Counted from the first letter of the stretch, positions 24,614 through 32,596 are shown. The stretch is 64,000 nucleotides of DNA from Stenomitos frigidus ULC18 (GCF_003003795.1 NZ_PVWK01000084.1:62001-126000); one strand, 5' to 3'. A program made the numbers and translations. The notes: generated by a model not told the origin, from the sequence alone.

Positions 24614-25906
24614 ATGAACGAAGCGCTTCTCAAGGTTTTTCAGCAGGCATACCAGGACTTCAATCTGCTTCCCCTGATTGAACCAGAAGATATTGAGCGT
24701 TTTCGCGTGGACTATGGACGTGAGCCGTTGGTGCGGCTGAAGCAGGAAGTGAATGCTTCTGCGAAGGCGCAAAAGTTCGTGTTTACAGGACACACTGGCT
24801 GTGGCAAATCAACGTTACTGAAGCGCTTTACGGTGGAGATGAAGCCCCAGCACTTTACGGTGTTTTTCTCCATTGCAGATATGATTGAGCCTGCTGACAT
24901 CACGCATCGCAAGATTCTGTATGCGATCGCTGTGCAACTGCTGCATGCTGCTACGGAAAAGCAAATTGCCATTGACGACGACATCAAGGAAAATTTACTG
25001 GGCTGGCTGGACACCACCCATAAGCAGAAAAAGGAGAAAAGCACAAAGTCAGAATTTGGGCTGGGGATTAGTAACCTTCTGAAATTTGTCACCCTGAAGT
25101 TTCAGCAGGAGCAGGCGGCACGAGAAGAATTTGAGCGGGTTTTTGAGAAGCGTGTGGTGGATCTGGTGAAATATGCCGATCGCATTGCGGCTGCTATTCA
25201 AATTGCTACTAAAAAGCCCGTACTGGTGGTGATCGACGACCTGGATAAGCTGGATTTGCCGCTGGTGGAGTCCATCTATCGCAACAACATCAAAGTATTG
25301 TTCTCGCCTCAATTTCGGATTGTGTTCACCATTCCCATTTCGGCAACGCAAGACCCGCAGGTGATGGGTGCGCTCACATCGGAAGGCATTGTGCGCCCCG
25401 CGTTGTTTCCCGTGTCGAAGTTTTTTGCCAAGTCGGACTGCCATAAGCCCGAAGCCGCGCCGATCGACAAGACCGTCAACATCTTTCTGGAGGTCTTAAA
25501 GAAACGGATTCCCGCTGCCTGCATTGATCCAGGCACTGCTCACCAGATGGTGCTGAAGAGTGGCGGTGTGATGCGCGAACTGGTGCGGCTGGGGCGCGAG
25601 TGCTGCACCGAATGTATGGTGCAACTGGAACTAGAACCCGATCGCGCCGATCTGACCATCAACGATGAGATCTTAAACGTCGCAGTACGGAATCTTCGCA
25701 ACGATTTTGCCCGACAGATTGGCACCAGTCTGTTTCCTGTGCTGAAGCAGGTCTACCAAACCCTCAACAACAAAGATACCGACAGCGATGCCTTTGTGAA
25801 ATTGCTGCACGGGCTGATGGTGCTGGAATACCAGAATGATGATTTGTGGTACGACGTACACCCGATCGTGGTGGATTTGCTCCAGCGGCAAGGCTTGCTT
25901 GAGTAG
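24614..25906 (+). CDS. AAA/STAND-like P-loop ATPase
   Basis: The 430-residue soluble protein has Walker A TGHTGCGKSTLLK at about 58-70 and Walker B PVLVVIDDLDKLDLP near 210. A sensor-1-like strand (FRIVFTIPISATQDP) and a helical lid with KSGGVMRELVRLGREC resemble Cdc6/Orc- and KAP/STAND-type ATPases. The C-terminus (LLHGLMVLEYQNDDLWYDVHPIVVDLLQRQG) looks like a winged helix. It starts at ATG 24614 and is followed after 9 bp by the TPR gene, so the two are almost certainly co-transcribed and act together. The likely role is a nucleotide-driven switch that controls the TPR partner; this is inference. Confidence 0.82.
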   Translation: MNEALLKVFQQAYQDFNLLPLIEPEDIERFRVDYGREPLVRLKQEVNASAKAQKFVFTGHTGCGKSTLLKRFTVEMKPQHFTVFFSIADMIEPADITHRKILYAIAVQLLHAATEKQIAIDDDIKENLLGWLDTTHKQKKEKSTKSEFGLGISNLLKFVTLKFQQEQAAREEFERVFEKRVVDLVKYADRIAAAIQIATKKPVLVVIDDLDKLDLPLVESIYRNNIKVLFSPQFRIVFTIPISATQDPQVMGALTSEGIVRPALFPVSKFFAKSDCHKPEAAPIDKTVNIFLEVLKKRIPAACIDPGTAHQMVLKSGGVMRELVRLGRECCTECMVQLELEPDRADLTINDEILNVAVRNLRNDFARQIGTSLFPVLKQVYQTLNNKDTDSDAFVKLLHGLMVLEYQNDDLWYDVHPIVVDLLQRQGLLE

Positions 25907-25915
25907 AACGACGCT

Positions 25916-27676
25916 ATGTCCTCACCCGTCATCACTGATTCATCCGAACTCGCGGCTGCCAACCAGCACAGTCTGAGGCGGCTAATCTTATCTGTGCGGG
26001 CAAGTGTGCACAAGCTGAATCTGCTGATTGCCATTTGCGATAATCCCTTTTACCGGGACGAACTCATCCGTACCTACGAGGCAGAGCTAACCCAAAACAG
26101 CATTGCCTGCTATCAGGTGACGCTCGATCGCCAGCAGCCCAGCCTCAAGCAAACCCTGCTCGACTGGCAGGCACAAACTCCCGACTGGCACCCCGAGACT
26201 CCAACCGTTGTGACCGTGCGCGGTGGCGATGAACTGCTCGGCGTGCGCTTGCAGCAACCTAAATCTGCTCAGGAACGCTTTTTCTTTTCCGTACAGTGGA
26301 CGCGGGAGGGCTTGCGCGACTTTCAGTTGCCGATCGTGCTGTGGGTGACTGAGGCCGTCGCCCAGGGATTAGCGCAACAGGCTCCCGACTTCTGGAGCTG
26401 GCGCGGTGGCGTATTTGAGTTTGTGCAGCCGATGGCATGGCAACCCCCTGATCTACAGCGATGGCTGACTCAACCCCAGACCGAATCCACTGAAACCGCC
26501 GAAACTCTCGCAGACCCTGCCGCAATCGAACAACAAATTGCCACCCTCCAGGCTGACTACCCGAACTCTCCCCTCTTAGAGAGCCTGTACCAGAGTTTAG
26601 GCGAGACCTATTTTAACCGTCTCCAGCAAGGAAAGGCGATCGACTATCCCCAGGAAACTGCAAAGGCGATCGCTGCCTTCCAAGCCGCGATCTCACGCCG
26701 CGAGCCCCTCCCCGACCTCACGCCCCTGGCAAACAGCCTGAATTATTTGGGCTTACTGTACAAATCACAGGGACGCTACGCCGAAGCGGAATCGTTGTAT
26801 ATGCGATCGCTCCAGATCTATGAGCAACAGTTAGGAGAAGATCATCCTTACGTTGCCACCAGCCTGAATAATTTAGCGGGGTTGTACGAGTTGCAGGGAC
26901 GCTACGCCGAAGCAGAACCATTGTACGTGCGAGCGCTTCAAATCAGCGAGCAGCAGTTGGGAGCCGACCATCCCGATACGGCAGCCAGCCTGAATAATTT
27001 AGCGGGGTTGTACAAATCGCAGGGACTTACCACGGAAGCGGAACCGTTGTACGTGCGAGCGCTTCAAATCAGCGAGCAGGAGTTAGGAGCCGACCATCCC
27101 GCTACCGCCACCAGTCTGAATAATTTGGCGGAGTTGTATCGGGTACAAGGACGCACTACGGAAGCGGAACCGTTGTACGTGCGAGCGCTCCAGATCCGGG
27201 AGCAGCAGTTAGGGGCCGACCATCCCGATGTCGCTCAAAGCCTGAATAATTTGGCTTTGTTGTACCAGTCGCAGGGACGCTACGCCGAAACGGAACCATT
27301 GTTCGTGCGGTCGCTCCAGATCCGGGAGCAACAGCTAGGGGCCGACCATCCCAATACTGCAAACGGCTTGAATAATTTGGCGCTGTTGTACGAGTCGCAG
27401 GGACGCTACGCCGAAGCGGAACCGTTGTACGTGCGAGCGCTCCAGATTCGAGAGCAGGAGTTAGGGGCCGACCATCCCGCTACTGCCATTAGCCTGTGGA
27501 GTCTCGCGGCGTTGTATTACAACATGAGTCGCATCGCGGAAGCAAAGCCGTTGATTACCCGTGCAGTGGCAATCTTTGAGCGCACGCTGGGCGAACAGCA
27601 TCCTCATACCCACAGTGCGCGTGAGTGGTGGCGGAGGATTCACAATGGGGAGTGGGGAGTAGGGAGTAGGGAGTAG
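25916..27676 (+). CDS. TPR (kinesin-light-chain type) protein partnered with the ATPase
   Basis: This 586-residue protein has an N-terminal alpha/beta domain of about 190 residues (SLRRLILSVRASVHKLNLLI, LPIVLWVTEAVAQGL, APDFWSWRGGVFEF). It resembles a degenerate NTPase module without a Walker A. TPR repeats of 42 residues follow from about 270 to 560, with LNNLAxLYxxQGRYAEAEPLYVRALQI and QQLGADHP signatures. The repeats are nearly identical in DNA (126-bp period from 26738). The last residues (HNGEWGVGSRE) and the stop codon are encoded by an STRR. It starts at ATG 25916, 9 bp after the ATPase stop. It is probably a sensor or scaffold. Confidence 0.85.
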   Translation: MSSPVITDSSELAAANQHSLRRLILSVRASVHKLNLLIAICDNPFYRDELIRTYEAELTQNSIACYQVTLDRQQPSLKQTLLDWQAQTPDWHPETPTVVTVRGGDELLGVRLQQPKSAQERFFFSVQWTREGLRDFQLPIVLWVTEAVAQGLAQQAPDFWSWRGGVFEFVQPMAWQPPDLQRWLTQPQTESTETAETLADPAAIEQQIATLQADYPNSPLLESLYQSLGETYFNRLQQGKAIDYPQETAKAIAAFQAAISRREPLPDLTPLANSLNYLGLLYKSQGRYAEAESLYMRSLQIYEQQLGEDHPYVATSLNNLAGLYELQGRYAEAEPLYVRALQISEQQLGADHPDTAASLNNLAGLYKSQGLTTEAEPLYVRALQISEQELGADHPATATSLNNLAELYRVQGRTTEAEPLYVRALQIREQQLGADHPDVAQSLNNLALLYQSQGRYAETEPLFVRSLQIREQQLGADHPNTANGLNNLALLYESQGRYAEAEPLYVRALQIREQELGADHPATAISLWSLAALYYNMSRIAEAKPLITRAVAIFERTLGEQHPHTHSAREWWRRIHNGEWGVGSRE

Positions 27677-27681
27677 GGAGT
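27649..27681. repeat. Heptamer STRR that encodes the end of the TPR protein
   Basis: GGGGAGT GGGGAGT AGGGAGT AGGGAGT AGGGAGT: five heptamers overlapping the last codons and the TAG stop of the TPR gene. Confidence 0.8.
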
Positions 27682-27720
27682 GGTTGATACACTGAAGATA
27701 TTCTTTACTGGTTCACCGTG

Positions 27721-27987
27721 ATGGCTTTTTACACGCTGGTGCTGCGGCAAAGTGCAGGCTATTGGGTGGCTCTCTGCCTGGAGAACGGCATTGTCGGGCA
27801 AGGCGAAACCCAGAACCAGGCAATGCAAGCGCTGCAAGACGCAATTGACTCTGTGCAGTCAGTAAAAGAGCTTGATCAGGCTGTGTACGCAGCACCCCTC
27901 TCCATTGGGGAACTGCATGAGTTTCTGAGCATCGAATCTCAGGAGCCAACCTCCACAACGTATGAACTTCGGACTGTTCATGCCTAA
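27721..27987 (+). CDS. hicB: HicB-family antitoxin
   Basis: The 88-residue protein has the HicB strand-helix core YTLVLRQSAGYWVALCLENGIVGQGETQNQAMQALQDAIDSV, where CLENGIVGQGET corresponds to the family's CPELGGVASQGDT-type turn. No DNA-binding domain is evident. It starts at ATG 27721 (a GTG immediately precedes it) and overlaps hicA by 8 bp, which supports translational coupling. The order is antitoxin first. Confidence 0.8.
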   Translation: MAFYTLVLRQSAGYWVALCLENGIVGQGETQNQAMQALQDAIDSVQSVKELDQAVYAAPLSIGELHEFLSIESQEPTSTTYELRTVHA

Positions 27988-28219
27988 GAACATCCCTTCA
28001 CTGAAACCAAAGCGACTAATCAAGCTTCTGGAACAGGCAGGCTGCACGTTTTACCGGGAAGGCAAAGGCGATCATTGCCTCTACTGTCGCATCGTTGATG
28101 GTCAAAAAAGAATTGTCCCGATCGATATGGGTGCAGGTGAAATGTCTCCAGCCTATGTGTTGAGAATCTTCAGACAGTTTGGCTTTACGGATGCAGAAAT
28201 TGAAGCACTACTGGCTTAG
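27980..28219 (+). CDS. hicA: HicA-family mRNA interferase toxin
   Basis: The 79-residue protein has the HicA pattern PKRLIKLLEQAGCTFYREGKGDH with the catalytic His of GKGDH, followed by RIVPIDMGAGEMSPAYVLRIFRQFGF. The start is ATG 27980, overlapping the end of hicB; an upstream ATG at 27962 would add six residues. The sequence is only distantly similar to the other HicA in the window (5319-5501), so these are separate modules and not a recent duplication. Confidence 0.88.
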   Translation: MPKNIPSLKPKRLIKLLEQAGCTFYREGKGDHCLYCRIVDGQKRIVPIDMGAGEMSPAYVLRIFRQFGFTDAEIEALLA

Positions 28220-28294
28220 ACACTACTCATCCGCTTCTGTAAGCTCGCAAACCCTGACTAAAATGATAAATGTCCCGCTCCAAACTCAATCATC

Positions 28295-28525
28295 ATGAAG
28301 CTCTCGACGTTTGACAGCATCTTAGACGAGATTGAAGCACTGTCTCCAGAGGATCAGCTTGCCCTGCTAGATATCATGCAACGGAGACTGCGCGATCGAC
28401 GGCGTGATGAAATTGCCGCCAATATTGCCCAAGCCAAAAAAGAGTATCAGTCGGGTCATGTGTTTCGTGGCACGGTTGATGAGGCGATCGCGGAACTAAT
28501 TGGCAGCCACGAGGAAGTTTACTGA
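28295..28525 (+). CDS. Antitoxin-like small protein without an adjacent toxin
   Basis: The 76-residue protein STFDSILDEIEALSPEDQL... is helical and charged. It resembles the short addiction-module antitoxins that cyanobacteria carry upstream of RelE-type toxins (LSPEDQLALLDIMQRRL, GTVDEAIAEL). No toxin gene follows: 30 bp before its stop a minus-strand HicB gene begins to overlap. It is probably an orphan antitoxin left by a rearrangement, or a regulator in its own right. It starts at ATG 28295. Confidence 0.6.
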   Translation: MKLSTFDSILDEIEALSPEDQLALLDIMQRRLRDRRRDEIAANIAQAKKEYQSGHVFRGTVDEAIAELIGSHEEVY

Positions 28526-28753
28526 ATTGGCAGTGGACACATTAACAGGAGTGGGCTGAGGTGGCGCTATACCTTCTTTCTGGCAATATTCCAGATCGCC
28601 CGCGATCGCTTCTTGCGCGTTGGCGATTGACTCTTCGTACGTCTTTCCGTAAGTGCATGGTTGCATCGCTATCTCAGAGAATTCTGGAAGCGTCACTAAA
28701 TAAAGCTGACCCTCATCCGACCATGGCACTATGAGGCTGTAGCGGTAGTTCAA
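28496..28753 (-). CDS. HicB-like protein without an adjacent HicA
   Basis: The 85-residue single-domain protein YRYSLIVPWSDEGQLYLVTLPEFSEIAMQPCTYGKTYEESIANAQEAI fits the HicB/UPF0150 fold (strand, LPEF, YGKTYEESI helix). No HicA lies on either side. The final residues (about 10) are encoded on the strand opposite the end of the orphan antitoxin gene, so the C-terminus may not be native. It starts at ATG 28753. Confidence 0.75.
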   Translation of the reverse strand: MNYRYSLIVPWSDEGQLYLVTLPEFSEIAMQPCTYGKTYEESIANAQEAIAGDLEYCQKEGIAPPQPTPVNVSTANSVNFLVAAN

Positions 28754-28779
28754 AGCACGTCACTCAATGGGGTTGGGCG

Positions 28780-29004
28780 TTAGCTTGCCGTATGAACTGG
28801 TGGCGTAGAGGCTGCGATCGCCTCAATTTGAGACTCAGAAACCTCAACCGTCTCTTGAGGAATTAAGCCTTCCAAGCTATAGCCATTTTCCTGTTTTTCC
28901 ACCGCTGCATAGCATTCCACAATCGTGCCAATACTTCCCTTTGTTAACTTCAGTGCAGGGATATCTTCGCGTAAAGCAACCTGAGAAAAAAGTCGAAACG
29001 TCAT
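28780..29004 (-). CDS. DUF4926 family protein
   Basis: The 74-residue protein has the small SH3-like DUF4926 pattern: VALREDIPALKLTKGSIGTIVECY... (a region that in relatives reads as GTIVEIY and the like) and a short C-terminal tail. In cyanobacteria DUF4926 genes are typically coupled to DUF6883 genes, as here: it starts 10 bp after the ancestral stop of the DUF6883 frame, with GGAGG upstream. The function of the pair is unknown; the setting suggests a toxin-antitoxin-like or immunity module. Confidence 0.8.
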   Translation of the reverse strand: MTFRLFSQVALREDIPALKLTKGSIGTIVECYAAVEKQENGYSLEGLIPQETVEVSESQIEAIAASTPPVHTAS

Positions 29005-29014
29005 GCTTAACCTC

Positions 29015-29332
29015 CTATGCCGGAAACAACGTCACAAACCGGGTCACTTCACCTGTATCAATTCAGATCGTTTTGACTCGAATCGTCATCCCATTAGGGC
29101 TATGCAAAGCTCCAGTAATGGCATACTTCTGTCCATATCGGGTTTGGGCTGTTGGTATTGCTTCCAGTGCAAGAATCTGCTCTCGTAAATCTCGTTCAAG
29201 TTGCTGCCAGTTCTCGATCGTGTAGCCAGCTTGAGCTAAAAACTGTAACTTATCATCTTGAGCCAACTGAACCAATAAGTACTCTGTCAGCTTTGCCCTT
29301 GCGATCACAGCGTTTGGATCAAGCGTTGCCAT
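29015..29332 (-). pseudogene. DUF6883 family gene with an in-frame TGA
   Basis: Starting at ATG 29332, 89 codons encode a good DUF6883 protein (DPNAVIARAKLTEYLLVQLA, ENWQQLERDL, RYGQKYAITGALHSPNG, RVKTI). A TGA at 29063-29065 then interrupts the frame. Beyond it, 15 further codons in the same frame read IDTGEVTRFVTLFPA and end in TAG at 29015-29017, exactly the tail expected for the family (relatives read IW at the TGA position). A single TGG-to-TGA change explains this. The product may be truncated or inactive, unless the TGA is read through or is a sequencing error. Confidence 0.75.
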
Positions 29333-30045
29333 AAAGCGCTAGGAGATCATTCCAACCATAACAGAACCCATCCTAGCTGCACCTGGCTCAAAAAACGATC
29401 GCCTCTTGAGCCTGGGCGATCGTGGTTGATGTGGAGGAACAGGGGCGATCGTAACACCACACGCGATCGCCAAAAGCCAAACAAGGTATGGGCGCATACC
29501 AACACTTAATCCCAGGTATAACACCCTAATTGAGCAGAGCGATTAGAGATTAGCAAGGCTTTCGAGCCAGATCAAAGACTTATGGGAGCATTTGAGGCTA
29601 TCTCTTGCGATAGATTGAATGCAGTTCCTTAATCTGGCGTTAGCGGCATGCACGATGAATGATCGAAGACTACATTTAGTTGAGTCAGTTTAGTTGAATC
29701 AAAGTTAGACCAATCGGCACATCTCCTTGTAGCAATCGCCGATTTCGATAAACTCAGCATGAAGCTTGCCATATGCAGCTAAATAAGCAGTTCAACCAAC
29801 GTAGAAACGTTACAAATGAATATGTCTTCCGCGATCGCATCTAAACATTACTGGATTCTTATCTTGTGGTGAAGCGAAAAGGCGTATAGGCAGTCCGCGA
29901 TGTACTGCGTTGCCCACGATTCATAGCTTGGAGTGTTTCTGGGTACATGAGCGAGAACGTATCGATACATAAAGATCGAGCTGAAGGCCAATTTAAAGTA
30001 GAAAACCGTGCAACTATAAAGAAAAGCTTAAGAGGTTAAGGATGT
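29333..30045. other. Long intergenic region with one micro-ORF
   Basis: Most of these 713 bases show nothing recognisable. Near the right end ATG 29947 opens a 30-codon frame (MSENVSIHKDRAEGQFKVEN...) that stops at 30037-30039, 6 bp before the next gene's ATG. It has a natural, charged composition but no clear SD, so it may be a leader peptide or chance. HIP1-like sites are scattered at 29400-29470. Confidence 0.4.
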
Positions 30046-30282
30046 ATGGTCACTCCCAACATGATGAGACAGCTTTGGGCTTTAGTGGAGTCTACTCAAG
30101 TAACGACTCTCCTGCAGTTTGAAGATACCGATTTGGTACAATTCCTTCTCAAGCGGTTCAGAGCGCAGCAGTCGATCGATGCCCAGGCCGCTAGCAACCT
30201 CGATACATATATCCAGTCCAAACTGCCGCTCATTCGTGATCTGGCCGAAGACAGAAAGTCGCTTCATCAGGGAAGTCACTAA
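30046..30282 (+). CDS. Small conserved hypothetical protein
   Basis: The 78-residue soluble helical protein contains MRQLWALVESTQVTTLLQFED, LVQFLLKRFRAQQSID and LDTYIQSKLPLIRDLAEDR. This composition is typical of short cyanobacterial proteins of unknown function. It starts at ATG 30046, with AGAGG then AAGGA upstream; an out-of-frame ATG precedes it by 4 bp. It is probably transcribed with the next small gene 63 bp downstream. Confidence 0.6.
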   Translation: MVTPNMMRQLWALVESTQVTTLLQFEDTDLVQFLLKRFRAQQSIDAQAASNLDTYIQSKLPLIRDLAEDRKSLHQGSH

Positions 30283-30345
30283 TTCTGACCTTTAACCAAG
30301 CCCTCGCAATACGCTTCATCGACTGCAGCTCAAGGGCACAACGTT

Positions 30346-30612
30346 ATGAATAACTGGTTAGGCATTGCTTTGGCGGCTTATGTGATTGGAGCCGCGATCG
30401 AAGGAGTGAATGCAGCCAGCCAGCTATCGCACTCGTCGCTGGATTTGACCGATCGCGCTGAGACCAACGCTTCAGAATCGGCCGATCCACCGGAAGGCAA
30501 GTGGCAAGTTTTTACAGCGATCGTAGCGGTTAGCCTCTGTGGTGCATGTTTGTGGCCCTGCCGCTTGGTTCATCGCTCGATCAAGGGTGTGCAAACCTGT
30601 CGTGATGAGTGA
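30346..30612 (+). CDS. Small protein with two hydrophobic segments
   Basis: This 88-residue protein has an N-terminal hydrophobic stretch (WLGIALAAYVIGAAIEGV), a polar acidic loop (about 25-50), and a second hydrophobic stretch (VFTAIVAVSLCGACLWPC) followed by a basic tail. It could be a two-pass membrane protein with a short external or luminal loop. No family is recognised. It converges with the LysR gene, leaving 8 bp between the stops. Confidence 0.5.
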   Translation: MNNWLGIALAAYVIGAAIEGVNAASQLSHSSLDLTDRAETNASESADPPEGKWQVFTAIVAVSLCGACLWPCRLVHRSIKGVQTCRDE

Positions 30613-30620
30613 GCCAGTTA

Positions 30621-31553
30621 TTACCCTGCTGAAGGCTCAAGCGATCGACACACGGCCTTGATAGTATCGCGCAGCCAGCGAGTTGCCTCGTCCTGATCGC
30701 TTAACGCACTCCACGACATCGACACCATCCACGGTTGTGTTTCAACTGGCAGTTCAAACATTGCCAACTGACAGATGCTTGCCAAGCGCAGAGCGACTCG
30801 ATACGGTACGGCTGCTACCAGGTCGCTAGAGGCGATCACAAAGGGCAAAATCAGCATATGCGGAGTCGTCAAAGCAATGCGACGACTTAGATTCTGCTCG
30901 TTTAACGCCTGATCAATTGCACCCACACTATCTCGACGCAACGTTGTCAGTGCGTGAGAAAGATTAGCAAAGGCTTCCAGGCTCATGGTGCCCTGCTGCA
31001 GAGCCGGATGGGTCTGGCGGGCAATACCCACAAAGCGCTCTTCAAAGAGTGGCTCGCACCGTGTCTGTGTTGGTGGATGGGGAAACACACCCAGCGCTAC
31101 ATCGATCGCGCCCTGTTCCAGTAACGTTCCAGCGCTGTCTTTTTCAAAGCCCAGCAAACGAAAATTGAGCAACGGCGAGGCTTGCCGGCTAAATGCCAGC
31201 AGCGGTGGTACGAGCACAAAGCTGGTGTAGTCTGAACTACCAAGCGCAAACTGCCGATCGCTGATCGCCGGCTGAAATGTTTGGCTAGAGGCGACGGCTT
31301 GGCGAATTTGTTGCAGTGCTGCTAGAAGACCCGGAGCAAGCGCCTGTGCTTTGAGCGTTGGCTGCATTCGTCGTCCCAACCGCACAAACAAGTCATCTTC
31401 AAACAAGAGTCGCAAACGGCTAAGTGCTGCACTCATGGCAGGCTGACCAATCTGAAGTTGCTCGGCAGCTAGGGTTACACTCTGCTGCTCCAGCATGGCT
31501 TCAAAGGTGACTAACAGATTTAAGTCGATCGCGGCTAAGTTTATCGATTTCAT
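30621..31553 (-). CDS. LysR-family transcriptional regulator
   Basis: The 310-residue protein has the LysR winged helix at its N-terminus (IDLNLLVTFEAMLEQQSVTLAAEQLQIGQPAMSAALSRLR) and a periplasmic-binding-like effector domain (about 95-300). It resembles the NodD/NahR/LinR branch, whose members typically control a neighbouring catabolic gene. It is divergent from the SDR gene with 85 bp between the starts, and a LysR-type TGATA-N5-TATCA box lies against its own start codon. Autorepression together with control of the SDR is the simple reading. The inducer is unknown. Confidence 0.92.
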   Translation of the reverse strand: MKSINLAAIDLNLLVTFEAMLEQQSVTLAAEQLQIGQPAMSAALSRLRLLFEDDLFVRLGRRMQPTLKAQALAPGLLAALQQIRQAVASSQTFQPAISDRQFALGSSDYTSFVLVPPLLAFSRQASPLLNFRLLGFEKDSAGTLLEQGAIDVALGVFPHPPTQTRCEPLFEERFVGIARQTHPALQQGTMSLEAFANLSHALTTLRRDSVGAIDQALNEQNLSRRIALTTPHMLILPFVIASSDLVAAVPYRVALRLASICQLAMFELPVETQPWMVSMSWSALSDQDEATRWLRDTIKAVCRSLEPSAG

Positions 31554-31568
31554 TGATACAAACTATCA
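31554..31568. promoter_or_regulatory. LysR-type operator (T-N11-A)
   Basis: TGATA-CAAAC-TATCA is a perfect 5+5 dyad with the T-N11-A architecture of LysR-type sites. It sits directly at the LysR start codon in the divergent promoter region. A second dyad, CAAACTAT (31559-31566) with ATAGTTTG (31587-31594), overlaps it and could be an extended or shifted binding site. Confidence 0.6.
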
Positions 31569-31638
31569 TTAAAATTGACTTGCTCAATAGTTTGAGGGTT
31601 GTTACAGTGCGCTTAAAGCCCGATCAACCTACAAAACG

Positions 31639-32388
31639 ATGACTACACCACAAAAAATCGCACTGGTAACTGGTAGCCATAAAGGACTGGGCTATGCGAT
31701 CGCCCGCAAATTAGCCCAACAGGCTGGCATTCAGGTCATTGTGACCAGCCGCAAAGAGCAAGACGGTTTTACCGCGCAACAACGCTTAGCAACAGAAGGC
31801 ATCCAGGTAGACTTTCATCCCCTGGATGTCACCAATGACTCTAGCGTGCAGCAGGTCACAGCATGGGCGCAAAAAACCTACGGCAAAGTTGACATTCTGA
31901 TCAACAATGCGGGTGTTAATCCCACTATGCAGGCCGAAGAAGCCAGCCTGCTTACAATGCAGTTAGAAACAATGCTTTCCACCTTGGCAACCAACGTGGC
32001 AGCCGTCGCTCGGATCACGCAGGCAGTTTTACCACTCATGCAGGCACAGAACTACGGGCGCATCGTCAATGTCTCGACGGAAATGGCATCTCTGGCTACG
32101 ATCGGTAGCGACTACTATCCCCTTGCTCCCTCTTACCGACTGTCCAAAATTGGTCTAAACGGCTTGACTGTACTTCTCGCAAAAGAGCTGCAAGGCACCA
32201 ATATTTTGGTTAATGCTTACTCTCCTGGTTGGATGAAAACTGACATGGGCGGTTCGGATGCGCCCTTTACAGCCGATGAGGGAGCTGAAACAGCAGTTTA
32301 CCTGGCAACCCTTCCAGAGCATGGTGCGCAAGGTAAATTCTTTGCTGAAATGCGGAAGTTTGGCGGCCCCATTGCTCTAACCTGGTAG
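31639..32388 (+). CDS. Short-chain dehydrogenase/reductase (SDR)
   Basis: The 249-residue classical SDR has a Rossmann cofactor motif VTGSHKGLGYAIA, NNAGVNP, the catalytic Ser in IVNVSTEMAS, and YRLSK as the YxxxK. It shows the relaxed spacing and C-terminal LVNAYSPGWMKTDMGG of carbonyl-reductase-like members (NADPH-preferring CBR/plant type). It starts at ATG 31639. The divergent LysR gene probably regulates it. The substrate, likely a small carbonyl compound, is unknown. Confidence 0.93.
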   Translation: MTTPQKIALVTGSHKGLGYAIARKLAQQAGIQVIVTSRKEQDGFTAQQRLATEGIQVDFHPLDVTNDSSVQQVTAWAQKTYGKVDILINNAGVNPTMQAEEASLLTMQLETMLSTLATNVAAVARITQAVLPLMQAQNYGRIVNVSTEMASLATIGSDYYPLAPSYRLSKIGLNGLTVLLAKELQGTNILVNAYSPGWMKTDMGGSDAPFTADEGAETAVYLATLPEHGAQGKFFAEMRKFGGPIALTW

Positions 32389-32500
32389 CAACGCTTGGTT
32401 CTCGCTCACACTCGTTTCTGTCAACAGGTTGAGATAAGGCAGTCACAGGTCTGTCAAACAGTGTCGATAAGGTAAGAGCTAGTTACCGACGTATTTCGCC

Positions 32501-32596
32501 ATGCTCTCTTTACCGTTGGCACTGTTTGTGATTGCTGCTCTCGTAGGATCGGGCGTTTTAACACTGAGCTATTTATTTCCTCGCAGCAAGTCTTAA
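32501..32596 (+). CDS. Candidate 31-residue single-helix membrane protein
   Basis: ATG 32501 opens MLSLPLALFVIAALVGSGVL followed by TLSYLFPRSKS and a TAA. One hydrophobic helix with a basic C-terminus is the build of the tiny subunits of photosystems, cytochrome b6f or NDH-1, although I could not match it to psaM, psbM, petN, petL, petG or psb30. The SD is weak. It fills an otherwise empty 288-bp gap and is followed by a GC-rich hairpin. This is a reasonable but unproven gene. Confidence 0.45.
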   Translation: MLSLPLALFVIAALVGSGVLTLSYLFPRSKS

